A stretch of DNA of 64,000 bases. Origin: Jatrophihabitans_A sp035248685. GTDB lineage: Bacteria > Actinomycetota > Actinomycetes > Mycobacteriales > Jatrophihabitantaceae. Numbering within the stretch: the stretch's first letter is position 1; every line of letters starts with the position of its first letter. Of this stretch, positions 34,057-42,490 are shown piece after piece. The position numbers and the translations under genes are program-made. The stretch lies in contig DATFHF010000003.1 of the NCBI GenBank assembly GCA_035248685.1, positions 1 to 64,000 of the forward strand. The letters are read 5' to 3'. The notes beneath the pieces were generated by a model that was given only the letters and a program-made list of their open reading frames with translations, searched no databases and was not told where the DNA came from.

Positions 34057-35355
34057 ATGACAACAGCAGCGCCCACGCGCGATGACACAACCTCCGGTCT
34101 GACCCTGGTCGCCGCCGCGATAGATGGTTATCTCGCCAGCAGCGCCGCCTTCGAGGCCGCCACCGACGGCGAACTGCTTGCCGAGATCCGCAGCTTGGAA
34201 CATGCCGGTCGCCGGCTGCTGTCGATGTGGAATGCCCTGCTGCCAGTAGTAGAACGGCGCGCGCTGCATCGTCTGGTGTCGGCAACCAGCCTGTCGACCA
34301 TGCTGCAGGCCATGCTGCGGCTGTCACCCCAGGCCGCCGCCCGGCGGATAGCGGCCGCACGCGATCTCGGACCGCGGGTCGGCCTGAGCGGTCAACTGCT
34401 GCCTGCGATACTTCCCGCCGTCGCGGACGCGGTCACAGCCGGCACACTCTCCGAGGAGCAGGCCCGTGAAATCAGCCGGGTTATCGAGCAGCTGCCGAGC
34501 ACCGTAACGATTGAGCAAGCCAGTCAAGCCGAACGGCAACTTGTCACGGCCGCCAGCCAGCTGGCGCCACGTCAACTCGGCCAGTTGGGCCAGCGCATCC
34601 TTGCTCAGCTGGATCCGGACGGTGTGCTCAGCTCGGACGCGGAGCATCGGCGCCGCCGTACCTTCTTGCTGACCCCACTCGCCGATGGCTCCTACCATGC
34701 CCGCGGCGTGCTTACTCCGGCCTGCGGCGCCTTGCTCTTGGCGTCGTTGACACCGAGGTCGGCGCCTAAGCCGGCAGCGGATGGGCCGGACGATCGGACA
34801 TATGGGCAGCGAATGCACGACGCGTTGGCCGAGCTGGCCGACATCCAGGTCAGGCGCAACGAACTGGTCGATGCCGGCGCACCGGCACAGGTCATCGTCA
34901 GCATGAGCGCCGAGCAGTTGAGCAACCGAAGTGGCTACGCCCAGACCAGCTTCGGCCAGCAGATCAGCATTGCCGAGGCACTGCGGCTAGCCGGTGAGGC
35001 AGACCTCGCGGTCATGATTCGCGACGGCCGCGGCGCGGTACTTGCAGAGCACCGAACGAAGCGGATCGCCACCCGCAGCCAGACGTTGGCCCTGATAGTG
35101 CGCGACGGTGGTTGCTCGTTCCCTGGTTGCGACAGCCCGCCGGAGTGGACGCAACGACATCACATAATCGCCTGGCAGGACGGCGGATTGACGAACCTGG
35201 ACAACTTAACCCTGCTTTGCCGACCGCATCACCGGCGATTCGAGGCCGAGGGTTGGCGCTGCCGACTGATCGACGGGCTACCGCACTGGATCCCACCCGA
35301 CTGGATAGACCCGGAACGAACCCCCAGGCTGAATCACCGCATCCAGCGGGAGTAG
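34057..35355 (+). CDS. DUF222-HNH endonuclease-like protein (13E12 family)
   Basis: A 432-residue protein with an N-terminal DUF222 helical region (~15-330) and a C-terminal HNH nuclease-like domain: CSFPGC, QRHHIIAWQDGG, NLTLLCRPHHRRFE. This is the REP13E12-type family, often multicopy in actinobacterial genomes and sometimes linked to mobile elements. Its activity and role are unproven. The start at 34057 (MTTAAPTRDD) is preferred; there is no clear ribosome site, so it may be leaderless. It is flanked by SDR and thioesterase units. Confidence 0.88.
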   Translation: MTTAAPTRDDTTSGLTLVAAAIDGYLASSAAFEAATDGELLAEIRSLEHAGRRLLSMWNALLPVVERRALHRLVSATSLSTMLQAMLRLSPQAAARRIAAARDLGPRVGLSGQLLPAILPAVADAVTAGTLSEEQAREISRVIEQLPSTVTIEQASQAERQLVTAASQLAPRQLGQLGQRILAQLDPDGVLSSDAEHRRRRTFLLTPLADGSYHARGVLTPACGALLLASLTPRSAPKPAADGPDDRTYGQRMHDALAELADIQVRRNELVDAGAPAQVIVSMSAEQLSNRSGYAQTSFGQQISIAEALRLAGEADLAVMIRDGRGAVLAEHRTKRIATRSQTLALIVRDGGCSFPGCDSPPEWTQRHHIIAWQDGGLTNLDNLTLLCRPHHRRFEAEGWRCRLIDGLPHWIPPDWIDPERTPRLNHRIQRE

Positions 35356-35379
35356 GCCAGCAGCACCCACGAGGCAGGC

Positions 35380-35991
35380 TTACAGCGATAACAGGCCGAG
35401 CGGCTTTCCATCGGAAACATAGGTGGATCCGTAAGCGGCAGCGAGCCTGATCCAGCCACGGGCGGTGTCCACCGCCGCCTCGCCACCCCGGGGCAGGAAG
35501 CCCATTCGGGTCAACGCGCTCAGCACGCTCAGCGGCACCTCGACCGGTGGTCCGGACTCGGCACGCGCGGTCAGCACGATCGAGTCCAGCAATGCCTGCT
35601 GACCAGGCCTGGTATCGGCGGCTTGGGCCAGCAATGCGCCGGATCGGATCACCTCGCGAATCGCGGTATCCGGCACGATGTCGATCCGCCGCCAACCGTC
35701 CCGTGGTGGTAGCGCGCTCAGCCACCGCGCGTCGGCTCGAGTCGGCTCGCCGCCATCACCGTCCAGCCACACCAAGAACTGCTTGGCCGACACCGTGACG
35801 TCGAACGACCCGGCCACGCCGGCCGCCTCGATCGTCCGGCCGGCCAACACCTCGAACGGCAGCCGCACGAATCCGCCAACCCGACGCTCGCCAGAACGGA
35901 ACCGGATTAATGCATCGCCGTCCACCGACAGCGCCCGCTCCGCAAGCGGCGCGAAGTCGCGCAGGTGCTCCCGCTCGCCGAGCACGCTCAT
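35380..35991 (-). CDS. Conserved actinobacterial protein (Rv2474c-like)
   Basis: A 203-residue protein of unknown function, starting MSVLGEREHLRDFAPLAERA. It has a beta-rich middle (FGRTI-type strands around VRLPFEVLAGRTIEAAGV and SFDVTVSAKQFLVWLDGDG) and no membrane helix. The ATG at 35991 overlaps the stop of the thioesterase by 4 bp, so translation is coupled; a longer frame reads through the thioesterase gene and was discarded. This pair, next to ettA, matches Rv2474c-Rv2475c-Rv2477c in M. tuberculosis. Confidence 0.83.
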   Translation of the reverse strand: MSVLGEREHLRDFAPLAERALSVDGDALIRFRSGERRVGGFVRLPFEVLAGRTIEAAGVAGSFDVTVSAKQFLVWLDGDGGEPTRADARWLSALPPRDGWRRIDIVPDTAIREVIRSGALLAQAADTRPGQQALLDSIVLTARAESGPPVEVPLSVLSALTRMGFLPRGGEAAVDTARGWIRLAAAYGSTYVSDGKPLGLLSL

Positions 35992-36404
35992 GCCGACTCC
36001 CCCGACCCGGGATCGTCCCGATAACTCATCAGGATTGCCCGCTCCTCCGGATTCAGCCGACGTGGCAGATCGGTGGTGAAGTCGAACGTGACCAGCCTGG
36101 TCGAGGCCGTCGCCGCCAGCGAGTCGCCGTCGAACACCTCGTACCGGACGGTGAAATCCGCACCGCGGATCCGTTCGATCCAAAGTTCCAACCGCAGCGG
36201 CTCCGGGTGGTACACCACCGGTCGCAGATAGGTGATCTCGTGATGGGCCACCACCGTGCCACCGGCGAATGTCGAGTCGTACCGGTCGAAGAACATCGAC
36301 ACCCGCGCCTGCTCCAGATAGGCCAGGTAGGCTGTGTTGTTCACATGGCCGTAGGCGTCCATGTCCGACCAGCGCATGGCGCACCGGGCAATGAAACGGC
36401 CCAT
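35988..36404 (-). CDS. Acyl-CoA thioesterase, hotdog fold (4HBT)
   Basis: A 138-residue 4-hydroxybenzoyl-CoA-type thioesterase with RWSDMDAYGHVNNTAYLAYL at the N terminus, where the Asp is the family's catalytic residue. The rest fits a single hotdog domain. It should hydrolyse acyl-CoA esters in the cytosol; the acyl chain is unknown. It is translationally coupled to the downstream Rv2474c-like gene and follows ettA by 39 bp, so all three may be one operon. Confidence 0.9.
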   Translation of the reverse strand: MGRFIARCAMRWSDMDAYGHVNNTAYLAYLEQARVSMFFDRYDSTFAGGTVVAHHEITYLRPVVYHPEPLRLELWIERIRGADFTVRYEVFDGDSLAATASTRLVTFDFTTDLPRRLNPEERAILMSYRDDPGSGESA

Positions 36405-36443
36405 CGAACTCCTCGATCGGGGGCTAGGCGATACCGCCCGCCG

Positions 36444-38126
36444 TCAGTCGCGGGTGAGCTTGCGGTAGGTCACCGCATGCGGCCGGGCAGCCTCGGCACC
36501 CATCCGCTCCACCTTGTTCTTCTCGTAGGACTCGAAGTTGCCCTCGAACCAATACCACTGGGCCGGGTTGGCTTCGGTGCCCTCCCAGGCCAGGATGTGG
36601 GTCGCGATCCGGTCCAGGAACCACCGGTCGTGGCTGATCACCACCGCGCAGCCGGGAAACTCCAACAGCGCGTTCTCCAACGAACCCAGCGTCTCGACGT
36701 CCAGGTCATTGGTCGGTTCGTCCAGCAGCAGCAGGTTGCCGCCCTCCTTCAAGGTGAGAGCGAGATTGAGCCGGTTGCGCTCGCCACCGGACAGCACCCC
36801 GGCCGGCTTCTGCTGGTCCGGGCCCTTGAATCCGAATGCCGACACGTAGGCGCGCGAGGGCATCTCGACCTGACCGACCTTGATGTGATCCAGCCCGTCG
36901 GACACCACCTGCCAGACGTTCTTGTTCGGATCGATGCCCCCGCGGCCCTGGTCGACGTAGCTGATCTTGACCGTCTCACCGACTCGAACCTGTCCCGAGT
37001 CGGGCTGCTCCACGCCGGTGATGGTCTTGAACAGCGTGGTCTTGCCGACCCCGTTCGGTCCGATCACCCCGACGATGCCACCCCGCGGCAGCGAGAAGGA
37101 CAGATCCTTCACCAGCACCCGGCCGTCGAAGCCCTTGTCCAGGTGACTGACCTCGACCACCAGGTTGCCGAGCCGAGGACCCGGTGGGATCTGGATCTCC
37201 TCGAAGTCCAGCTTGCGGGTCTTCTCCGCCTCGGCAGCCATCTCCTCGTAGCGCTGGAGCCGGGCCTTGGATTTGGCCTGCCGGCCCTTGGCGTTCTGCC
37301 GTACCCATTCCAGTTCCTCGGTCAGCCGCTTCTGCAGCTTGGCATCCTTCTTGCCTTCGACCTTGAGCCGCTCGGCCTTCTTCTCCAGGTAGGTCGAGTA
37401 GTTGCCTTCGTACGGGTGCGCCCGGCCCCGGTCCAATTCAAGGATCCACTCCGCGACGTTGTCCAGGAAGTACCGGTCGTGGGTGACGGCCAGGATGGTG
37501 CCCGGGTACTTGGCCAGGTGCTGCTCCAGCCATTGCACGCTTTCGGCGTCCAGGTGGTTGGTGGGCTCGTCGAGCAGCAGTAGGTCGGGCTGCTCCAGCA
37601 GCAGCTTGCACAGCGCGACCCGACGTCGCTCGCCGCCGGACAGGTGGGTCACCGGCTCATCGCCAGGCGGGCAGCGCAGCGCGTCCATCGCCTGCTCGAT
37701 CCGGGAATCCAGCTCCCAGCCCTCGCCGTGCTCGATCTTCTCCATCAGCTCGCCCTGCTCGGACAGCAGCGCGTCGAAGTCGGCGTCCGGCTCGCCCATC
37801 GCGGCCGACACCTCTTCGAACCGGGCCAGCCAACCGCGCATCTGGCTGACCGCATCCTCCACGTTCTCCCGCACCGATTTGGATTCATCCAGCGATGGTT
37901 CCTGCTGCAACAGCCCGACGCTTGCCCCCGGCGCGAGCAACGCGTCCCCGTTGGAGGCGGTGTCGATGCCGGCCATGATCTTCAGGACGGTCGACTTGCC
38001 GGCGCCGTTCGGGCCGACCACGCCGATCTTGGCACCGGGCAGGAACGCCAGAGTGACGTCGTCCAGGATGAGCTTGTCACCGTGCGCCTTGCGCACCTTG
38101 TACATGGAGTAGATGTACTGAGCCAC
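36444..38126 (-). CDS. ettA: Energy-dependent translational throttle EttA (ABC-F)
   Basis: A 560-residue soluble ABC-F protein that binds the ribosomal E site and gates translation by ATP level. It has two ABC domains with Walker A GPNGAGKST and GPNGVGKTT, and signatures LSGGERRRVAL and LSGGERNRLNL. The interdomain linker with the ribosome-facing arm (~245-325, KKAERLKVEGKKDAKLQKR) is present. Size and motifs are those of EttA and Rv2477c. No membrane segment. Confidence 0.96.
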   Translation of the reverse strand: MAQYIYSMYKVRKAHGDKLILDDVTLAFLPGAKIGVVGPNGAGKSTVLKIMAGIDTASNGDALLAPGASVGLLQQEPSLDESKSVRENVEDAVSQMRGWLARFEEVSAAMGEPDADFDALLSEQGELMEKIEHGEGWELDSRIEQAMDALRCPPGDEPVTHLSGGERRRVALCKLLLEQPDLLLLDEPTNHLDAESVQWLEQHLAKYPGTILAVTHDRYFLDNVAEWILELDRGRAHPYEGNYSTYLEKKAERLKVEGKKDAKLQKRLTEELEWVRQNAKGRQAKSKARLQRYEEMAAEAEKTRKLDFEEIQIPPGPRLGNLVVEVSHLDKGFDGRVLVKDLSFSLPRGGIVGVIGPNGVGKTTLFKTITGVEQPDSGQVRVGETVKISYVDQGRGGIDPNKNVWQVVSDGLDHIKVGQVEMPSRAYVSAFGFKGPDQQKPAGVLSGGERNRLNLALTLKEGGNLLLLDEPTNDLDVETLGSLENALLEFPGCAVVISHDRWFLDRIATHILAWEGTEANPAQWYWFEGNFESYEKNKVERMGAEAARPHAVTYRKLTRD

Positions 38127-38216
38127 GGCTGTCCTTGCTGGGATTGGGAGTCGCTGTTGCCTCCAGTGTCCCAGACCGGGCGGGCCTGCCGAGCCACCGG
38201 ACCCGGTCCGCCGAAC

Positions 38217-39599
38217 TCAGTCCGCGCGCCACCCCGGCGTGGCGTAGAGCACCTCGCGCGAGATCCGGTCAACCTGCTCGGAGTCCCTGGCGTACAGCAG
38301 GTAGGACTGCCCGGACGCCCGAGCGTCGAGCATCGCTTCGGTGGCGCGCTGGAACAGCACCTGCGGATCGGCCACCTCCGGGGTGAGCACCGACATGCCG
38401 ATGTCGACTGCCGCCGCACCGTCCCGCAGCGCCTCGGTCATCCGGCGAGCCACGCTTGCCGCATGCTCGGGACGGACCTCCTCGGCCACGATCGCGAAGC
38501 GGTTCTCGGCCACCCGCGCGATGATGTCGCCGTTTCGCAGCGTCCGCCCGAGGGTGCTGGCCACCGCCCGGCGGATCGAATCCGCGGCGTGATCATCCGC
38601 CGACTTGCCCACAGCCGCCCCGGTCAGCCGATCCAGGTCGCAGATCAGCACCACCCCGGTGGTGTCCAGCCGGCGAGCGCGGTCCAGCACCTCGACCATC
38701 CGCTCGTCCAATGCCTGGCCGGTGAGCAGGCCGGTGAGCGGATCCTGGCCGGCGGCAATCTCCACCTCCGCCTCGGCGCGTGGGCTCAGATCCTCGATCT
38801 GCAGCAGCTGATACAGCGGCTGGTCGGCGTCATCGAACAGCGGGCAGGCTGTCAACTGCACCCAGCGCACGCCACCGTCGGCGCACAGGAACCGGATTCG
38901 CGATCGCACCGGCGTCCGCCGGCCCGCCATCGCTCGTCGCAGCGCGGAGTTGCCGCCGTGCCGGTCATCGGGATGGGTCAGCTCCGCGCAGCTGAGTGTC
39001 AACAGCTCCGACCGGCTGCGCCCGGTCAGATGGCACAGTGCGTCGTTAACCGCGACCAGCCGGCCGGCCTCGCCTGCGGCCAGGCTCACGGTTGCCATCC
39101 CGATCGCGGACTCGTCGAAGATCAGGTCATAGGCGCGCTCGGCCAACCGCCGGTCGGCCTGCTCGGCCAGCAGCAGCTGATAGCTGTCTTGGGCGTGCTG
39201 TTCCAACCGCAGCCGCCGCGCCGCGATCCCGAGCTGGTCGCAGACCAGGGTGACCAGTTCCTCACCGGCCGACGAGGCGTCAACGCCGATCAAGCAATGC
39301 AGCTGGCCCAGCGGGCCGCCGGTCGGATCGACGATCGGCCAGCTGCGGCTGGCGCCGGCGGTGGCCGGCGGACCGTGCTGGGCGTGCCGGCTGGTCAATA
39401 CCCGCAGGGCGCTCCGGCTGCCGGCCCGACCGGTCCGCGCGAGTTCCCCTTCGCCGAGGACGATCAGCACCCCGGTATAGCCGCCGGCGCGCAACAGTTC
39501 GTCGGCCAGCCGGGACAGGCTGTCGTCCGAGCAGCCGGCCAGATGGACGGCCAGCAGCAGCTCGGTAACGTCGGACGGCCCCCGTCCCGAGCGTCTCAC
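38217..39599 (-). CDS. PAS-GGDEF protein with degenerate GGDEF site
   Basis: A 460-residue signalling protein. A GAF-like region (~12-130) is followed by a PAS domain (~156-275; ESAIGMATVSL, VNDALCHLTGRSRSEL) and a GGDEF domain (~283-445; DPLTGLLTGQALDE, CDLDRLTG). The signature loop reads AENRF (364-368) in place of GGDEF, so cyclase activity is probably lost. It may bind GTP or act as a sensor scaffold. It is separate from the intact GGDEF-EAL protein 3 kb away. Confidence 0.87.
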   Translation of the reverse strand: MRRSGRGPSDVTELLLAVHLAGCSDDSLSRLADELLRAGGYTGVLIVLGEGELARTGRAGSRSALRVLTSRHAQHGPPATAGASRSWPIVDPTGGPLGQLHCLIGVDASSAGEELVTLVCDQLGIAARRLRLEQHAQDSYQLLLAEQADRRLAERAYDLIFDESAIGMATVSLAAGEAGRLVAVNDALCHLTGRSRSELLTLSCAELTHPDDRHGGNSALRRAMAGRRTPVRSRIRFLCADGGVRWVQLTACPLFDDADQPLYQLLQIEDLSPRAEAEVEIAAGQDPLTGLLTGQALDERMVEVLDRARRLDTTGVVLICDLDRLTGAAVGKSADDHAADSIRRAVASTLGRTLRNGDIIARVAENRFAIVAEEVRPEHAASVARRMTEALRDGAAAVDIGMSVLTPEVADPQVLFQRATEAMLDARASGQSYLLYARDSEQVDRISREVLYATPGWRAD

Positions 39600-39758
39600 C
39601 GCCCAGGCAGCCAGGGGCCGTCCGTCTTGCGCAGCACGCCGGTCTCCCCTCGACTTCTCGTCCTTTCGGGGAGGATATCGGCCGTTTGATCGCGTTCCTG
39701 AGCTCGGCGACCTTACGGTGTCAAGGAAACCGCAAGGTCAGCCGAGTCAGGCGGGCAA

Positions 39759-42353
39759 CTATCCGATGATCAGCTTCCAGATCCCTCGGCCATGGGTGGC
39801 TACCACCGCGGCGTCGGCCTGACCGGGCAGGTTACGGACGTTGCTGACCACCACGTTCGGCAGCCCGGTGACCCGCGACCACTTCGTCGGCGCGCCCTTG
39901 CTGGCGATGAACAGGCCGATGTCGGTGCCGAGCACCAGGTGACCCTGCACGATGGCCAGGCCGTCACCGGGGGCGTCCGGCAGGTTGCCGCTGATGTTGG
40001 CCCAGCTGGAACCGCCGTCCTTGGACTCGAAGACGACGCCTAGCCCGCCACCGGGGATCCAACGCCGCGAGTAGCCGTTGTAGATGGCGTACACGTGGGC
40101 CGGGTTGGCCGGGTCGACGGTCAGACCGGCAATGAACCGGTTCGGCAGGACCGGCGAAGAGATCCGGTGCCAGGTGCCGCCGTAGTTGGTGTCGATGCCG
40201 CTGGCGAAGGCCGGCGACGGGTTGCCGCTGAGGTCCGACCAGGCCGCGTAGGTGACGACCCCGTTGACCGCCAGCGCCGTGCCGACGTTGGGCGTGCCGT
40301 TGGAGGCGTTGCCGAAGCTGTGCACCGGCACCCAGTCACAGGTCGTGTTGCACTGGGTGTTCCAGCCCTTGACGCTGTCCCAAACCATGGTGCCGGCCGC
40401 GACCCAGTGGTTGGTGTTGTGAACATCGGCCTGGAACGGTGCGATGAACCGGGCCGTCGGGTCACAAGCGTTGGCGTCCTGGTAGTAACCGCACTCCGGG
40501 CTGATCGTGGTGAAGGTGTGTCCACCGTCGCTGGTCCGGTACATCGCCAGGTTGGTGTACTCGCCGACCGCCTGCTGGGCATTGTTCGGGTTGACCAGAA
40601 CCATGCCGCCGTCACCACCGGCGGGCTCGATGTCCTTCCGGTTCGGGAAGAGCGCCGAGGTGCCGTTGTCCTGCAACCCGCCCCAGTACGCCGTACCGCC
40701 GGGGGCCTTACCGGCCGCGGCGTCGTAGTACTGCAGGGTGCGCAGGGTGTCGCCGAGATCGACCCACTGGCCGAGGCCGACGACCGAGGTGGGACGGCGG
40801 AACGCGCCACCGTCGTTACCGATCAGGATGTTGCCGTTGTTGGTGAAGGCCAAGGCGTGCTGGTCGGGGTGGGTGGCCGGCGGGCAGGATGCGCCGCAGG
40901 CCAATGCGTAGTTCCAGTACGGGGCGGCGATGGTGAAGCTGGCGCCACCGTCGTTGGTCTGGAACACCTCTTCCAGGCTTACGTAAACCTTCATCGGGTT
41001 GGCGGGGTCCACCGCCAGCGCCTGGTTGTACCAGGACTGGATGCCGACGTGGTAACCCGGATAGTTCTCCAGCGCAGAGCCGGTCGCGCCGAGCGAGGTG
41101 GAGTCGGCGATCTTGGTGTACGGACCGGTCGGGTTGCCGTTGGCGGAGACGAACACACCCTGCAGGTTGGTGTCGGCGCCGGCAAGCAGCTTGGCCGGGG
41201 ACTGGATGATGGCGTACAGCCGGCTGCCGTCAGCGGCGTACTCCAGCGTGGTGCGGCCGATGTCGCTGCTGTCGATGTCGCCGGTCGGCGTGATCTCGCT
41301 GTACGAGCCGGCGCCACCACCGGTGGTGGAGAGGTAGAAGCCGTTGTAGGACGTGCCGTTGCGCCAACCGAGGGCGGCCAGCACGGTCTGACCATGGGTG
41401 CCGGGCCGGATCACCACGTCGGTGATGAACGAGGTGTTGTACGGCGAGCCGGTCGGGTTCGGGTCCGGCTTGAGCACCAGGCTCCAGGCGCCGCTGGTGG
41501 TTGACGACGAGTGCCGGTACAGGCCCTGGTTGGTGGCCGCGTACACCTGCCCGTTGCCGTCGTACCGCAACCGGAAGCTGGTGCGGTTCAGCAGTTCGGA
41601 ACCGCCGACCTTGGTGAAGCTGGCGCCACCGTTGGTGGACCGGTAGACGCCGACGCCGGCGTAGGAGTCGCTGTTGGTGTTGGCCTCACCGGTGCCCACC
41701 CAGAGCGCGTGGTCCGGCGTGACCAGCAGCGCGCCGATGGACAGCGTCGGCATGTGGTCCCAGATCGAGTGCCAGGTCTGGCCGCCGTTGGTGGACTTCC
41801 AGACCCCGCCATCGGCGGCACCCAGGTAGTAGGTGCTGCCGTCCACCGCCAGCGCGGTAGTGCGGCCGGCGACGTCCCGGAAGCCGGTGCCGGCGTTGGA
41901 CCAGACCGGGTCGTTGTAGCCGGCCGGTTCACCGGCCAGCGGCACAGTGGGAAGCTCGATCAGGCTGGCGCTGGCCGTCGGCATGGCGGCGGCCTGCTGC
42001 CGGGCAGCCAGCAGCGCCTCGGCAGACACCGATGTGCCCGGCGCGGTGCGCTCACCGGCGTACTGTTCGGCCGCGGCGGCTACCTCGAGGGCGTCGCCGA
42101 GGTCCCGCGTCCCGTCGGCGGATGTCGACTGCTGCGTCCGTGAATGAGCCGCGGCAGCATGTTGGGCGACTTGCAGCGCGGCGATGCCACGCAATGGATT
42201 GGCCGGTCGGCTGGCTGGGCTGGCCATCGCCGGGGCGAGCCCGGCCACCGCGGTAGCGGTCGCGGCCAACAGTACGATTCCCGCCCTGGGCGCACGCCTG
42301 CGCCTGCCCGTTGTGGGTCGAATATCGGATTGATCGTTTGAACTACCGCTCAT
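39759..42353 (-). CDS. Secreted multi-repeat beta-propeller (BNR/WD40-like)
   Basis: An 864-residue exported protein starting MSGSSNDQSDI. A basic N terminus and hydrophobic core (GIVLLAATATAVAGLAPAMA) form a signal peptide. The mature part has several Asp-box repeats (STNGGQTWHSI, STNGGASFTKV, TNDGGASFTIA, TSDGGHTFTTI, SKDGGSSWANI) as in sialidase or GH74-like propellers. Catalytic acidic residues of GH74 could not be assigned, so an enzyme activity is not claimed. A GGGAGAG ribosome site lies upstream of the ATG at 42353. It is the largest secreted protein here and may bind wall or plant glycans. Confidence 0.85.
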   Translation of the reverse strand: MSGSSNDQSDIRPTTGRRRRAPRAGIVLLAATATAVAGLAPAMASPASRPANPLRGIAALQVAQHAAAAHSRTQQSTSADGTRDLGDALEVAAAAEQYAGERTAPGTSVSAEALLAARQQAAAMPTASASLIELPTVPLAGEPAGYNDPVWSNAGTGFRDVAGRTTALAVDGSTYYLGAADGGVWKSTNGGQTWHSIWDHMPTLSIGALLVTPDHALWVGTGEANTNSDSYAGVGVYRSTNGGASFTKVGGSELLNRTSFRLRYDGNGQVYAATNQGLYRHSSSTTSGAWSLVLKPDPNPTGSPYNTSFITDVVIRPGTHGQTVLAALGWRNGTSYNGFYLSTTGGGAGSYSEITPTGDIDSSDIGRTTLEYAADGSRLYAIIQSPAKLLAGADTNLQGVFVSANGNPTGPYTKIADSTSLGATGSALENYPGYHVGIQSWYNQALAVDPANPMKVYVSLEEVFQTNDGGASFTIAAPYWNYALACGASCPPATHPDQHALAFTNNGNILIGNDGGAFRRPTSVVGLGQWVDLGDTLRTLQYYDAAAGKAPGGTAYWGGLQDNGTSALFPNRKDIEPAGGDGGMVLVNPNNAQQAVGEYTNLAMYRTSDGGHTFTTISPECGYYQDANACDPTARFIAPFQADVHNTNHWVAAGTMVWDSVKGWNTQCNTTCDWVPVHSFGNASNGTPNVGTALAVNGVVTYAAWSDLSGNPSPAFASGIDTNYGGTWHRISSPVLPNRFIAGLTVDPANPAHVYAIYNGYSRRWIPGGGLGVVFESKDGGSSWANISGNLPDAPGDGLAIVQGHLVLGTDIGLFIASKGAPTKWSRVTGLPNVVVSNVRNLPGQADAAVVATHGRGIWKLIIG

Positions 42354-42490
42354 CTGCGTTCCACTCTCCCGTTGATGTACGTGGCCGCTGGCGGTCGGAG
42401 TGTTCCATCTCCGGCCGCTGGTCGTCCAGACCAAGATCGGGTTCTTTGAGCAGTGGTGGCAGAAACCTGACTAATGCGCTCGCGGTGAGC

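Noticed and set aside
35910..37583. A 557-codon plus-strand frame across thioesterase and ettA
   Set aside because: It crosses two well-supported genes and has no recognisable domain.
37644..39689. A 681-codon open frame on the plus strand
   Set aside because: It lies antisense to ettA and the PAS-GGDEF gene, has no motif, and is a high-GC shadow of their codon bias.
40095..41504. A 469-codon plus-strand frame within the beta-propeller gene
   Set aside because: It is the complement of repeated Asp-box sequence; the minus-strand protein has a signal peptide and repeats.
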